Shown here in pieces: positions 50,162 through 61,227 of a DNA stretch of 64,000 bases. How positions within the stretch are numbered: the stretch's first letter is position 1; each line of letters starts with the position of its first letter. Source of the DNA: Pinus tabuliformis (taxonomy: Eukaryota; Streptophyta; Pinopsida; Pinales; Pinaceae); the NCBI GenBank assembly GCA_031772625.1, contig CM062816.1, forward strand, positions 629,354,992 through 629,418,991, read 5' to 3'. Both the position numbers and the translations under genes were made by a program. The notes under the pieces were generated by a model, which was given only the letters and a program-made list of their open reading frames with translations, had not been told where the DNA came from and made no database searches.

Positions 50162-50719
50162 TCACTTGAAGGACCCCGCGCTCATATTTCTGCACAAAAT
50201 TCGAGCGTTCATCTCGTTGACGGTATCAATAAGCCCTCCTAAGTCCATAGTTCCACCGGAGGCCTCGTTCTCCTTGTCTTTCTTCTCCTGGGGTTTAGCC
50301 GCTCTACGCTTAAACTCAGTTGCCTTCTCGAAGAAATTCTCATAGATATACTCTGCCGTGTAGCCCTTCTCCTCATCATAGAGCATGATGTGACCGTGCC
50401 ATTCCCAGACGCGGTAGCCGGGCTCTGGGTCCTCGTGGAACCCCACGCAAACTTGGTGCTCGCTAATGGTGACAGCCTGGCCGGAGTTCGCCTTCAGTTT
50501 ATCAGTGTCCCCGCTGGATATAATCTGAACGATATTCTTCTCCAGCTTCGCCTCCTCTCTCTCCAATGGGCTCTTGCTCTCGTCCGCGATGATGCAATCA
50601 TACGAGTTGGATAGGAAGGTATTGGTGTCCAGAAAAGGGCTGCGCATATTTAGCCGACTCATCATGGTGCTCACAACCAGGCTTTCGAAAGAGTTTTTGG
50701 TGGAATACTGGTTCGCCAT
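50162..50719 (-). CDS. Intact plant-specific protein of unknown function, 185 residues, copy 2
   Basis: The predicted protein is the same as at 25774-26331, with ATG at 50719 and TGA at 50162. If the duplication is an assembly overlap, this is the same gene and should be counted once. Confidence 0.8.
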   Translation of the reverse strand: MANQYSTKNSFESLVVSTMMSRLNMRSPFLDTNTFLSNSYDCIIADESKSPLEREEAKLEKNIVQIISSGDTDKLKANSGQAVTISEHQVCVGFHEDPEPGYRVWEWHGHIMLYDEEKGYTAEYIYENFFEKATEFKRRAAKPQEKKDKENEASGGTMDLGGLIDTVNEMNARILCRNMSAGSFK

Positions 50720-50770
50720 TTTCCCTCCGATGGCTGATATCCACTCTCCAAGACTTCCTTCCGGTGGATA

Positions 50771-50782
50771 TCAATATATAAA
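50771..50782 (-). promoter_or_regulatory. TATA-like box, copy 2
   Basis: Counterpart of 26383-26394, with the same distance to the ATG. Confidence 0.5.
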
Positions 50783-50816
50783 TTGCAATGGCCAGGCATA
50801 TGTGGGCTCTCAAGGA

Positions 50817-51029
50817 ATTTAACAGCTTGGGGATTGGAGGAAACCAAAGGGAAAAGGGCGAAAGCAATAAATTTCCTTTGCCTTTATCGCCATCAGAGTA
50901 TCAGTGTTTATCTTCATGCCTGACAGTTAAACCCCAAAATTAGCATCCTTCAAGTTCATATCCTCTGGCAGCATTTAACAGCTTGGGGATTGGAGGAAAC
51001 CAAAGGGAAAAGGGCGAAAGCAATAAATT
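50817..51029. repeat. 57-bp direct repeat in the promoter region, copy 2
   Basis: Counterpart of the pair at 26429-26485 and 26585-26641, with identical units. Confidence 0.95.
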
Positions 51030-51121
51030 ACCAGGAAGCGCAGGCATGGCGCAAGATGCCACGGGCTTGGGACTCTTCTTGACCTTGACGAGACACATAC
51101 GGCAATTTCCGGCGATAGAGA

Positions 51122-51269
51122 GGCGGGAATGATAGCAGAAGCGAGGGATAGGCGCGAATGATAGCAAAAGCGAGGGATATCGACCCCCGCTAGGCACCGA
51201 TAACAAAAATGCCGACCATTCCGCCTGAAGGATGAAGACCATAACAGAAATGATTGAACAATTTCCCGC
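51122..51269. promoter_or_regulatory. Three E2F-like sites, copy 2
   Basis: GGCGGGAA (51122), GGCGCGAA (51151) and TTTCCCGC (51262) are conserved in position and sequence with the left copy. Confidence 0.45.
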
Positions 51270-51648
51270 TGAATGTGGACGCCAGGTGTCAGTCTCAGAA
51301 ACAAAAGGACGACGAAAGTTTCTTTCAAAGGAAGGCCTATCGGCCTAATAATAATCGATTCCTTTCTACTCGTGTTTTGAATTTCTGGAATTTTTATATA
51401 AGAAGTCCCATTTTAACGAAAGCCCACCTAAGGGGGAGTCTCCCTAAGCACACTAGCATTTCCTCAGCTCTTGTTGTTGCTACTTGAAGTCTTTTTGCTG
51501 AAGTAAAATGCAGTGGCATAGATTATCTTGTGTTCTATGTCCCCAATCCCAGTTTTCATAAATATTGTTTTTCCATTGTTTGCAGAGTTGGTATCTATGT
51601 TCTAACAAGACTGATTTGAACACTTTAAGTCAATGTAGAGTGTTATGT

Positions 51649-51660
51649 TGGTATCAGAGC
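51649..51660 (+). other. Initiator-tRNA-Met primer-site-like word, copy 2
   Basis: Counterpart of 27261-27272. Confidence 0.4.
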
Positions 51661-52005
51661 TCCCCCCTACATAAATAAATCTCACAATCTGGAAGATGCA
51701 AGTGGAATTGGAAAACCATCTCGGTAATTGGCTAGTCCTCTGTGCTTTTATTCAAGTTACTCTAATATGTTACCTGGTACAATTATGTTTTGTTCTAGCT
51801 CCTTGAATCTCTTGGCTGTATTGACTAAGTTGTTATTTGCAGCATCATGGTAGTTCACTGTGCACTTAATTTGAATTCCTCTTACTTAGGATGCACTCTT
51901 TCATTCATTTCATTTGCTTTATTGATACAGCCATATTTGGATTAAATCTCAACCACTTAAAGATTAATATCCAAAACTTACCCTTGATATTGACTGTCCA
52001 TGGAC

Positions 52006-52125
52006 AACCCAAGAGGGATTCCTTTCTGTGCTAATTGTCTCGAGCAACCCAAGAGGGATTCCTTTCTGTGCTAATTGTCTCGGGTAACCCAAGAGGGATT
52101 CCTTGTTGTGGATTCCTTTCTGTGG
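52006..52125. repeat. Three 40-bp tandem units, copy 2
   Basis: Counterpart of 27618-27737. Confidence 0.95.
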
Positions 52126-53799
52126 TAATCTTTGAAATGCATGGCAGCAGATAGCATTTAGGGACAGAGTGCCCAACGCATCCATGAACCAACGAACACT
52201 TAACCAACTTGGAATTGCATCTGTGTCCATTGCTGAAGTCAGTTGCAACCTCTATAAGAGTAGCTTCTGACCATGCTCACTTTATCAGTTGCGCTTCCAC
52301 TTGCGCCTTTAGTTAAAAGAGACACTTCCGCTGAGCCTGCGATAGAACCATTTCAGTGCACCATATAGTGTTACATCCAGTACCGTAGCACTTAATCTAA
52401 AGGAACCCTTATCTGCGGTTCATATCTTGGGCCCGCAAAATAGGACCTCGGTATTCTCTATGCCAAGCTCCTCACTATGGTATGTCACCCCCGGTATAAA
52501 CGAATCAAGGGCGATCTTAGAAGCATACATTTTAGTAGGATAAAGAAATCATGTTTGAAACCACACTTGGGTATGAACTACCACCACTCTACTGACCCCT
52601 TGATATTGTACTAGCACTGAAACTACTAGTACTTCCTCCTACTACTGCACCAGGCTGACTACAATTGCTAGAATAATGATTGTACCAAGGCAAATAGAAA
52701 GCAAAACCAGAAAAAGAAAGTACCATATGACTTATGGATGTCAAAGTGGTCAACATTGGGCTAGCTCTGTGGTTTCTTGACATTACCTCTTCGACAACGG
52801 GGGTTCAGAATCTCAGCTTCTTTCATTATCAAGAAGCAGACAGTTTAGTAGGCTAAAGATTCAATCAGGATTGCCATACAGTTCTCGATGATAGATTTTT
52901 ACTGATGAACAGTAGTTTCATGTTCTAACTCTAACCAGGGCACTATGCTTTGCTAATCATAGCACTATGTTTTTATACACCTATAGGGTGTTATAATATA
53001 TTCTTTTGGTTCTTTGGACTTCTTTGGAGAGAAAATCTCGTCTGAAGTTCTTTAGTGCAGTGTGTTACTATCACTGGTCTACTCTCAACATATGGATGGA
53101 AACTTCCCTTCTGTAGATTTGCAACTTGAGGTCACATTGTTCTCCACTGTTCTTTATGGGTTTGAGGTGTGAGGGCCTTGCCTTTGAGACAAACTATGCC
53201 AAGATATAGAGTGTAGAGACCCATATGCTTCTGCATGATCAAGAGAAATAAAACAATTCCGCATGCCATTGTTCACGTAGAGTTTGTGACCCATTCACTC
53301 TGGCTTGAGACCATTTTTAGATTGGTCTAGCTGTTGCATCATATTTGCTATATCTTTGACACAATATTTAGTAGGGAGTGTTATCCATACTTTGCTTTTT
53401 ATACCTATTAGGCCATAGCCTCGAATAGAGACCCATTGATTGGCTTCATTGTTGAAAGCAAACTCGAATAGACCCATTGATTAGCTCCATCATTGATGCT
53501 TTCAGAGGTTTCAGACCATCGCCAGTCAATTGGCATCTTGGTGGATAGCTTTCACATATACAGGCAGGATGTCTAGGCCTGACTTGACCTACCAAGTGGG
53601 TTAAAGGGCAAAATGGCCTTTTTTTAGAGATTGTTCCCTCATATGGTATGAGGTATTCAACCTGGATTCTCGATTGATCTATCAGTCACAGTGTATGGTC
53701 TCTCCATTTGAGCTACAAGGTGTGGGTCTTTGTTCCGTTGGTAGTTCAAGGGCTGCCCTCCAAAGTTCACCATGCCAAAAGGAAGTAGTCAGATAGTTT

Positions 53800-54021
53800 G
53801 TGCCCCTTTTTCATCGTTTAAAATCCTTGGAGCATCTTTTAAGGGATTGTAGATTTTATAGATCATGCTGGAGGTTGGTGCAGGACTGGCATTTTGTTCT
53901 GCTTCATGGGCAGCTTGATTCGTGCACACAGTTTCATTGGTGTGCAGGTCTTCTTGGGGTTTTTCAGTGCTTGGTTTCATGCTTTCAGGGGTTTGGGACT
54001 GTATTTAGATTTCAGCTTTGA
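53800..54021 (+). pseudogene. Possible LINE zf-RVT remnant, copy 2
   Basis: Counterpart of 29409-29633; the frame upstream is altered by the shorter T run. Confidence 0.3.
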
Positions 54022-54346
54022 TCCACAATCTAGAAGCTTCAATGCAAGTATGCTTGAGGTCAATTTTATCAATTATTTTTTTCACTTCTAGCGAAAAGAA
54101 GTAGGTATGAAATTATTTGTCAAAGGATACCTCCTAATAAAGGATGCCAAAGAGCTTATTGCTATCACGTACTGAGGTTATTGATGCCTTAGTTTCTCTC
54201 AGGAAGAGGATATGATTCATGTATGTATACACTCTTTTCTTTTGGTTGGTTTTTCTGTTTCGGATACTAAGTACAATAGAGCAAAATTTTATCACTCCTT
54301 GTGGACTTCCACTAATGAGGCAAGGTAATTTGCCTATTCTCGATTC

Positions 54347-54527
54347 TACACTACATATTAACAATGTAAAGCCCATTGCACAGTTTGTATAATAAATTAC
54401 ACTACATATTAACAATGTAAAGCCCATTGCACAGTTTGTATAATAAATTTGCAATTTTTGGATTTTACACTACATATTAACAATGTAAAGCCCATTGCAC
54501 AGTGTTTTTAATAAATTTGCAATTTAT
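54347..54527. repeat. Three tandem units, copy 2
   Basis: Counterpart of 29959-30146. It continues into sequence not present in the left contig. Confidence 0.93.
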
Positions 54528-54565
54528 GTAAAACATACCTGGGTAATTGCAGAGATCTTATAGAT

Positions 54566-55365
54566 AATTTATAAACCTTGAGTGAGTAATGTGAAGTAGC
54601 ATTAAAGTCATTTTTTTCAATATAACAATAGTGTTTTCAATGGCCCAGAACAAATGGGAGGTGCAAGTCATTTAAGCATTCAAATATTACTGTTGTAAAG
54701 GCCTTGCACTAGGACTTCTATTGTTGATTTCACACGGTTTAATTAAAAACAATGAACTACATTATATTTAGATGTTAGCATTCTCAATAATTGATTAAGA
54801 TTGAAAACTTTCTTTGAATCTTGCACTTGAGACAAATCAGATGGAAGAAAAAAGCAATCATATTACCATAGGAATCTAAAGGGTTATGGTAAAATGGGAT
54901 CCAGTTATATGAGCAAATCACAGTAACAAGTACCTAACAAAAATACTTTCAGGAAAATGTTTATAGGGCTTAAAATGCATTGGGAGTAAAAGGGCTAGTT
55001 GGCCTCTTTTCTGTGGTGGATACCTTCGAAGTAGTATTCCACATGGTAAGCACATTCTCTGGCCTCTCTGCAATAAGATATACATTTGCTAAAAATCATT
55101 AGAACTTCATAAAATCTTCATTTTCCACCCATTAATCCCCACCCTAAATCCATTTCTATCTCGCTTCTCAAATCAAAATAATTTAAGACCTCGAAAATAT
55201 GAGTTTTTTCCCTCAGCATAATAATATAGTTCTGAGATGACACGCAGGAGTGATCTGAGAACTTCACGTGCAATTCCTTAATGTAGCACCATATACTTTG
55301 CCTTGTATAACTCACTACGTTGTACTTTTCCTTATATGACTTACTGCAATGTAATAGACTAAGCC
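54566..55365. other. Unique sequence after the overlap, no gene recognised
   Basis: This is the first sequence present only in the right contig. The minus frame at 55118-55315 shows no motif. It may include lost upstream exons of the GH3 relic, but none was recognised. Confidence 0.45.
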
Positions 55366-56652
55366 ATGCCTATTATTCTAGCTAGACTTAATTTTATGAT
55401 TTTGGGGCCGAAAAGTTCTTTTAAATCTAAGAACCGTTGTGTATATGGGATTGATGTTGTTCATGGTCACAACAATGTCTATGGGGCTACCGTCTTCCCT
55501 CACAATGTTGGGCTTGGAGCTATCAGGCAAGTAGAGTATCAACTCCATTTTTTCTTCACAACATTTCCTTGCAACTAGAAAATGTCATGGCTAATGATTT
55601 AAACAAATGAGTAGGTTGAGTGGTCGGCTATATTTCATGAAAACCCTTTATCTCTAGACAATACTAGAGAGCCTGGCCTATATCCGTAGGCATTATTTTT
55701 TCATCGTAAGTAGTATTATGATTTAGAAAGTGCCAAGGGGCACTCTGATTGCAATCAGCAAAATGTTAGGAGACAATGATTTGAAAAGTAACTAGGGTTA
55801 TCTGAATGATTATGGGCAAAATCTTGAGTAACTGAATTGGGATAATAACAGAATCAGGGTGAAAATGTTGATGTTTAATATATCATGGGAACTCTGGCTT
55901 CTGATTAGTACCCTCAAAATCAAAATCTTCTAGAAAGTTTGGCTAACAATTTGTATCAACGTTTTATGGATACAGGGATCCCGATCTGGTTAAAAGAATT
56001 GGAGCTGCCATAACTCTGGAAGTTCGATCTACTGGCATTCAATACACATTTTCTCCATGTGTTGCTGTAAGACTCTGGCATGGAAGTGCTCGATGGAAGT
56101 TCATTCAAAAATGAGAGTCAAGTTTTCACTGTTTAGAATGTCTTGTTTGATGCGAGCAGGTTTGCAGGATCTTTACAAAGGGGGTGTCGTATGTGGCTGG
56201 ACAGTAAGTTTCAAACTTTTTGTTTTATCCCTACTTAGAACATAAATTTCTTTGATCAATCAATTGTACCACAGTTTTCTATATAATTGGACATTAAGCT
56301 GCAAACCTTTTGCTTTATCCATGCTTAGAATATGAATTTCTTTGATCAATCAATTGTACCACAGTTTCCTGAAATAGTTTTCTAACCATGTGATTTATTG
56401 ATGTTTGTCAGGTCAAATATTGTAGCGTGTGCTAAGCACTTTGTGGGCGATGGTGGAACAACCCAGGGTGTCGATGAGAATAACACTGTCAGCAATTATA
56501 AACAATTAGTCAACATCCACATGACCCCCTATTTCAATGCCATTGCCAAAGGAGTCTCCACCGTTATGGTTTCTTACTCTAGTTGGAATGGACAGAAGAT
56601 GCACGCTAACCGTTTTCTCATTTCTCATGTTCTAAAAAAGCAACTTAGCTAA
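55366..56652 (+). pseudogene. Broken plant GH3 beta-glucosidase / glucan exohydrolase gene
   Basis: Three exons in correct order. Exon a (to 55526) reads [20 protein letters not shown] then HNVGLGAI. Exon b (55976-56204) reads [20 protein letters not shown] and [11 protein letters not shown], then loses frame where the conserved RDPRWGR block should be, recovers GLQD in a second frame and KGVSYVAG in a third, and ends at a GTAAGT donor. Exon c (from 56412, acceptor TTTGTCAG) reads [64 protein letters not shown] and LKKQLS, then stops. These are family 3 glycosyl hydrolase signatures. The segment carrying the catalytic nucleophile (GFVISDW in relatives) is missing, as is everything after it. 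The intron between a and b is GC-AG (55527-55975). Wall-glucan hydrolysis was the ancestral role; this copy cannot work. Confidence 0.85.
56197..56370. repeat. 90-bp tandem duplication across an exon-intron border of the GH3 relic
   Basis: Units at about 56197-56280 and 56287-56370 share TGGACA-TAAG, CAAAC-TTTTG-TTTATCC, TTTCTTTGATCAATCAATTG and TACCACAGTTT. The first unit contains the donor ACA|GTAAGT; in the second the donor GT reads AT. The duplication therefore copied a splice site that has since decayed. Confidence 0.88.
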
Positions 56653-57581
56653 TAGAATTCCCAAATCTATAATAGAATTCCCAAATCTATTTTATATCGT
56701 ATTGCATATTGTAGATTAGTAGATTGATCTAAAATTTAATTTTCATTACTGGTTAAAATCATGTACATACTTTTATGACAAATCAACTTTCCTCAGAAGC
56801 ATCAGTTAGTTAAAAAACAAATGGAAGCCATTAGAATTCTCTGTTTTTCAAATATCGGACTAAATCAGATTTGGGCGTCTTAATGTATTTGAATTCTATT
56901 TCCTGTGCTTCAAAAGATTTGTAGGCTCCAGGCTGTGATATATATCTAGTGCTTTAAGCAAAGACCGGTTTTCAGTATACCTGGCCTCGTTTCTCTGGTT
57001 TGAAGCGATGCAATTGGGAGTGGAGTCCCATTAATATTCTATAATTGCACTTCAAATCTAAACTCCTAATGAATTCTGAGTGCAGGCATTGAGGGTGTCT
57101 TCAGTCTCATATATCACTGCGTGGTTCATTATATTATTTTCAAATGTTTGTTAGGATCCCCATTCAGCTTAATAACAACGAATGTAAACACATAATTTAG
57201 GAAATTTTAAGGTGTAAATTTCAGTCTTAAATTAATTTTGTATTTTCTAAAATGATTTGACTAGGATAAAAATATTTTACATTAAAAATTTCCAAATCTT
57301 TTTAAAAGCTATATAAAATCCTTAAGAATTCTAATTTTTTTAAAAACTACATGATCAAACATGTTATTATTAGTATTTTAAAAATTAATATTCATAAATT
57401 TGGAATTAACTTATATCTATGCTAATAGACTTGCCAGCTTGAAGCATTGGCTTCTTTGAAAGCTGAAATTCAAAGCCTTTCACACATTCATATGATTCCT
57501 TAACCAGAAAACCAAATCCAGGTATTTGGCAATGTATCTACCATATACTTTTCATTTCAATGGCTTGTTAACATACTTGCT
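56653..57581. other. Non-coding, with a 20-bp tandem repeat at the GH3 truncation
   Basis: AATAGAATTCCCAAATCTAT occurs twice in tandem at about 56652-56691, exactly where the GH3 exon loses its homology. The rest of the stretch is AT-rich, with no exon recognised, including no upstream MsrA exon. Confidence 0.6.
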
Positions 57582-57668
57582 ATAGGGGTGCAGAGCGGGG
57601 TATAGAAAATATAATTGGATCCTGCTATAAGGGTGCAGGGTGGGTTATAGAAAATATGATTGGATCCT
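57582..57668. repeat. ~43-bp tandem duplication
   Basis: Two imperfect units start CTATAGGGGTGCAGAG and CTATAAGGGTGCAGGG, and both end GATTGGATCCTG or ATTGGATCCTG. They lie 120 bp upstream of the MsrA exon acceptor. Confidence 0.85.
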
Positions 57669-57790
57669 GATGTGGTTTTCCTATTTCATAACCATAGAAG
57701 GCAAAAACTATAAAGACACTTGTATCTGGTTGATGTATAGAAATTGCATCAGATACATGAATTGTCAGCACTGTGTGCATATATTTGCAG

Positions 57791-58039
57791 GGCAATGATA
57801 AAGGCACTCAGTACAGATCTGGCATATATTACTATTCAGCTGATCAAGAAAGAGCTGCACGGGAATCAATGGAAAGGCACCAAAGGCCACTGCATAAAGA
57901 GATCGTGAGAGAGATCCTGCCAGCGAAGAAGTTTTACAGAGCAGAAGAGTATCATCAACAATACCTGGAAAAGAGATCAGCTGGTGCCAAACAATCTGGG
58001 GCCAAAGGATGCAATGATCCAATTCGATGTTATGGTTGA
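57791..58039 (+). pseudogene. MSRA: Last exon of a plant methionine sulfoxide reductase A
   Basis: The acceptor ATATTTGCAG ends at 57790. The exon reads GNDKGTQYRSGIYYYSADQE, RAARESMERHQRPLHKEIVR, EILPAKKFYRAEEYHQQYLE, then KRSAGAKQSGAKGCNDPIRC, YG and a stop (58037-58039). GTQYRS, EILPAKKFYRAEEYHQQYL and the C-terminal GCNDPIRCYG with recycling cysteines are diagnostic of plant MsrA, which reduces methionine-S-sulfoxide. The exon is intact, but the exon encoding the catalytic GCFWG cysteine was not found in the 9 kb between the overlap and here. It is a fragment, or the tail of a gene with a very long intron. The EKRSAG segment differs from the EKGGRFG usual in relatives, a hint of decay. 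Confidence 0.85.
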
Positions 58040-59632
58040 ATAGTGACTCGATCAAATTAACTGGACTTCTTTCAAAATTAAAGTATTTGTATCTTCTTGT
58101 TTAGTTCAGCTAGATATTACAACAGAGTGTTGTATAGGGGAATAGGGGAGTATTATGGCGGTGGAAATTTTGCGTCATGCCTCAACCATCCATCTTGGAT
58201 AGTGTCATCCGATTTCAAGCTCTTAAAGATGATTTTGATTTCAAGCTAGTAAAGCTCAGGGCTCAAGTATAACTCTATACTTATCTTTATTTGTAATCCT
58301 GCTGTCAAAATAAGTTTAGCTTATCTAGTTAGCTATGTTGTTAAATGTCATTTGGATTTTAGTTGAAAGAAACAGAGGAAGAGATGAATTGTTTCTATTC
58401 TCTGCATATTTATTGATATAATTTGATTCTCTTCAAAAGAAACTTTATGAACAATGATAGTTAATAGTTCATAACTTTAGGACTATTATCTTCTCTCAGG
58501 AAATATGGTTTCTAAGAAAGAGTACAATGTACTTATATTCTACTCTTGTACAGAAGGAATTCCTATTAGACATTGGAAGACTGTTTGTGGGATATGGAGT
58601 TAGACTTACTTGTTTTACTGTATGTTTTTGAACTTGATTAAGTATGCCATTAGAAGACTATTTGTGGGATATGGAATTGGACTGTTTTCATTTTTTGGAT
58701 GCAAGAATTGACAGTATTTTCTCTTAGCATCATGCCCTTGGGCAGGGACTTGTTACTCGCAACCCATCTTGTTAAAATATCAATCCACAGTCCAAGCGTA
58801 TTTTACCAAAAAGGGTAAAACATAAACAAGACAAGAGACATGACTGCATGGTGAATAGAACAAGAAATAGGACTCAAGGTTTCTGGCGAATTATAAGCGT
58901 AAATCACCTAAGTGACGGCGTACATTACCACTATAAAATTGAGTTTTGGAGATACAAAACCTAGTTTACTAGAAATAGGAAACATAAACATAACTAGAAA
59001 CAAAACAAAACTAGAACCGTGACTATAGAATTTTAACGGATAAGCAACTTGAACCCACCCATCTCCCTGAATATATCATGCACTTAAAGACTGGTGGTGT
59101 TGTAGAAGTGTAATCCCAACAGAGGAATGGAAATGATAATAGGAACAAGAACTGAATGGAAAAGAGGTATACTAGTCACGCCTCTACTGACATTGATCTG
59201 AACAATGTTGCATGTCATTAAATGGGCATGTAGCACAGGATAGAGAAGTCCATCGGTCAGGGGTAGACCTAATCTTCCATTCATTTCCCATCGTAGTTTT
59301 AACAAAAATTTACTTGGGAATATCGACATCCAACCTAAACCGTTCTATTGAATGACATGCAAGCTATTAGTTATTTCAAAAGTGAAAAACTCTACATAAG
59401 CCACCAATAAGGCATTGGTTCACTAGTGAGGTCAGCAGAGTTTAACCCAACCACCAGGCTTTACTATCACTGTTGTCCATGCCACCTAAATGGCATAACA
59501 GAAAAGCACCGGGCGATTTTGGTAGAAAAATTACCATCCAGACTTATCACCTAAACCAACGGAAGTCACTCATGGGCAAGTTTCTTGCATTAATTCTTAT
59601 AATTAAACAATAAAAATAAAATGTAGTTACCT
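58040..59632. other. No gene recognised
   Basis: The first ~250 bp may be MsrA 3' UTR. Two diverged ~75 bp units lie near 58575 and 58650 (GAAGACT-TTTGTGGGATATGG). The minus frame at 59084-59329 has no motif. Confidence 0.45.
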
Positions 59633-60309
59633 ACCTCTTGAGTGGGTTTAGTATCCTCTGGAAACCTCTCCTCTGGCACAGAGCCTCGATCCTGCTTGTC
59701 TTAGCTCACATCCATTTCCTCGGCATCTGATTTCATTGCTCCGGAACTCTCGGAACCCTGTGGTACAAGCAAATCTGAGGCCTTTTTTGTGTCTCTGACA
59801 TTTATAGGGACGACTGGATCATCACAATCCACCTGTGGCAGAGCATCTAGATGGTGACCTCCTACATTCTTGGGACATTTTATTTCCTCGTCTTAATCAA
59901 CGCATTTTTGCTCTCTTTTCTGCTTAATTTCTTCACTGATTTCAGGGTCGGAAAGACACCTATCGCTTCTTTGGCACATAACACATACCTTCGGCTCCAT
60001 CTTCCTCTGCGGAATCTTGTACATACAGCCTCTTGAGTGCCTCTTGCACTTGTCTAGAAGTATTTTAAAGTTGCAAAGAGTGATGGAGGCTTGGGGATGG
60101 GCCATCGCACAGGAGTGTGGGGAACCTTGTGCAGATCCCTTCGTAGAATGAAACCACCACGATTGGAGGCACCTAGAATCCAATTTCTTGTATTCAACCA
60201 AATGTATCAAATCAAACCTGCGACAACATGGCCGCGACCTTCCTCTTTCTTCCCTGGAAAAACCCTGCAACGTGAGGGAAATGAATAAATTTTGATCTTT
60301 GAGAAACAT
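59633..60309 (-). pseudogene. Stop-interrupted exon-like frame of unknown protein
   Basis: A minus frame stays protein-like for about 220 codons despite two in-frame TAA codons (near 59895 and 59702). It ends at a plausible donor, CAAGAG|GTAGGT (exon end about 59633). Recognisable pieces are SWWFHSTKGSAQGSPHSC, MYKIPQRKMEPKVCVMCQRS and DRCLSDPEISEEIKQKREQK, then CPKNVGGHHLDALPQVDCDD and GSESSGAMKSDAEEMDVS. It is Cys-rich in the first half and acidic in the second. I recognise no family. An alternative is that the true start is the ATG at MYKIPQRK or MEPK, with an early donor AAG|GTATGT. Confidence 0.35.
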
Positions 60310-60430
60310 AATGGGATGATATGGCGACCTTCCTCCCTGGAACGCGAGGGAAATGAAAAAATTTTGATATTTGAAAAACCCTGGAACGCGAGGGAAATGA
60401 ACAAGTTTTGATATTTGAAAAGCATAAATG
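60240..60430. repeat. Three imperfect units near the 5' side of the unknown exon
   Basis: CCTGGAACGCGAGGGAAATG followed by AA-AA-TTTTGATATTTGAAAA occurs three times, with unit spacing of about 77 and 50 bp. The first unit overlaps the minus frame at 59633-60309. Confidence 0.8.
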
Positions 60431-60478
60431 CCGTGAAACCTTGAACGGAACTTAAATGAAATGCTATTGTGTTTTTCA

Positions 60479-60690
60479 ATTGGAATTAAATGAAATGTGT
60501 AAGTGTTTTTTTTGGCTTAATGGGGAGGTATTGCTTATGGTACTGAATGGAAAAATTATTTGAGGGGATTTTAGTTGAATTGGAATTAAATGAAATGTGT
60601 AAATGTTTTTTTTGGTTTAATGGGGAGGTATTGTTTAGGGTAAAGAATTTTATGTAGGAAAAATTATTTGAGGGGATTTTGGTTGATTTT
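60479..60690. repeat. ~100-bp tandem duplication
   Basis: Two units share TTGGAATTAAATGAAATGTG, TTTTTTTTGG-TTAATGGGGA, GGTATTG and AAAATTATTTGAGGGGATTT. Starts are about 100 bp apart, and the second unit has a small insertion. Confidence 0.9.
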
Positions 60691-61227
60691 TTAATGTAAT
60701 CATGTTACATTAAAGGTGAATTATGGTGACATAAAAACAAGTTGTGTGTGGTCAAAAAGTGCAATGAAGTCGTAATATTATAAGATTAATGATTATTTCT
60801 AATAAAATGTTTGGTTTAGTAAGGTTAACTAATCTATGGAGATGCTCCAATATTAGATAAGAAATTGTAGATAGAACAGAAATCAAATGGAAATAAGGAA
60901 TTTGTCTAGAGAAGATCAGATGGAAGAATCCGAGAGGAATTTCCATGGCGGTCTAACCCTAGGGTTTTTTCTGGTGCGAAGATGGGTTTTCACCTACACC
61001 CGGGAGCGATAACAGCGTGAGAGAATGGTCACAACGCTAGCAAACAAGGGTCAATACACCTGGTTTATATTTATCTGCGGCGGTTTGGCAACTTATGGTC
61101 TCGCGGGTTTTCTCGGTCAACTAGTAAGGGGATCAAACAGTGGAGGTGAACATTTTGTTCGGTTGGGCCAATGTCTCTCGGAGGGTGTTGTGCACAGCAT
61201 CACATGGGGATAGTATAACAGAGTACA

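Larger units (their letters stand above)
30278..54565. repeat. Right member of the ~24.3 kb near-identical direct duplication
   Basis: This is the partner of 5898-30177, starting at the first base after the gap. The first few bases differ slightly from the left member, as expected for a low-quality contig end. The right member continues without a break into unique sequence at 54566, while the left one is preceded by unique sequence up to 5897. Only the outer flanks differ. Confidence 0.97.

Noticed and set aside
5898-54565. Recent segmental tandem duplication or LTR-mediated copy
   Set aside because: Breakpoints coincide with the contig ends and the gap, and no LTR or recombination signature lies at the borders, so an assembly overlap is simpler. 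Read data could reverse this.
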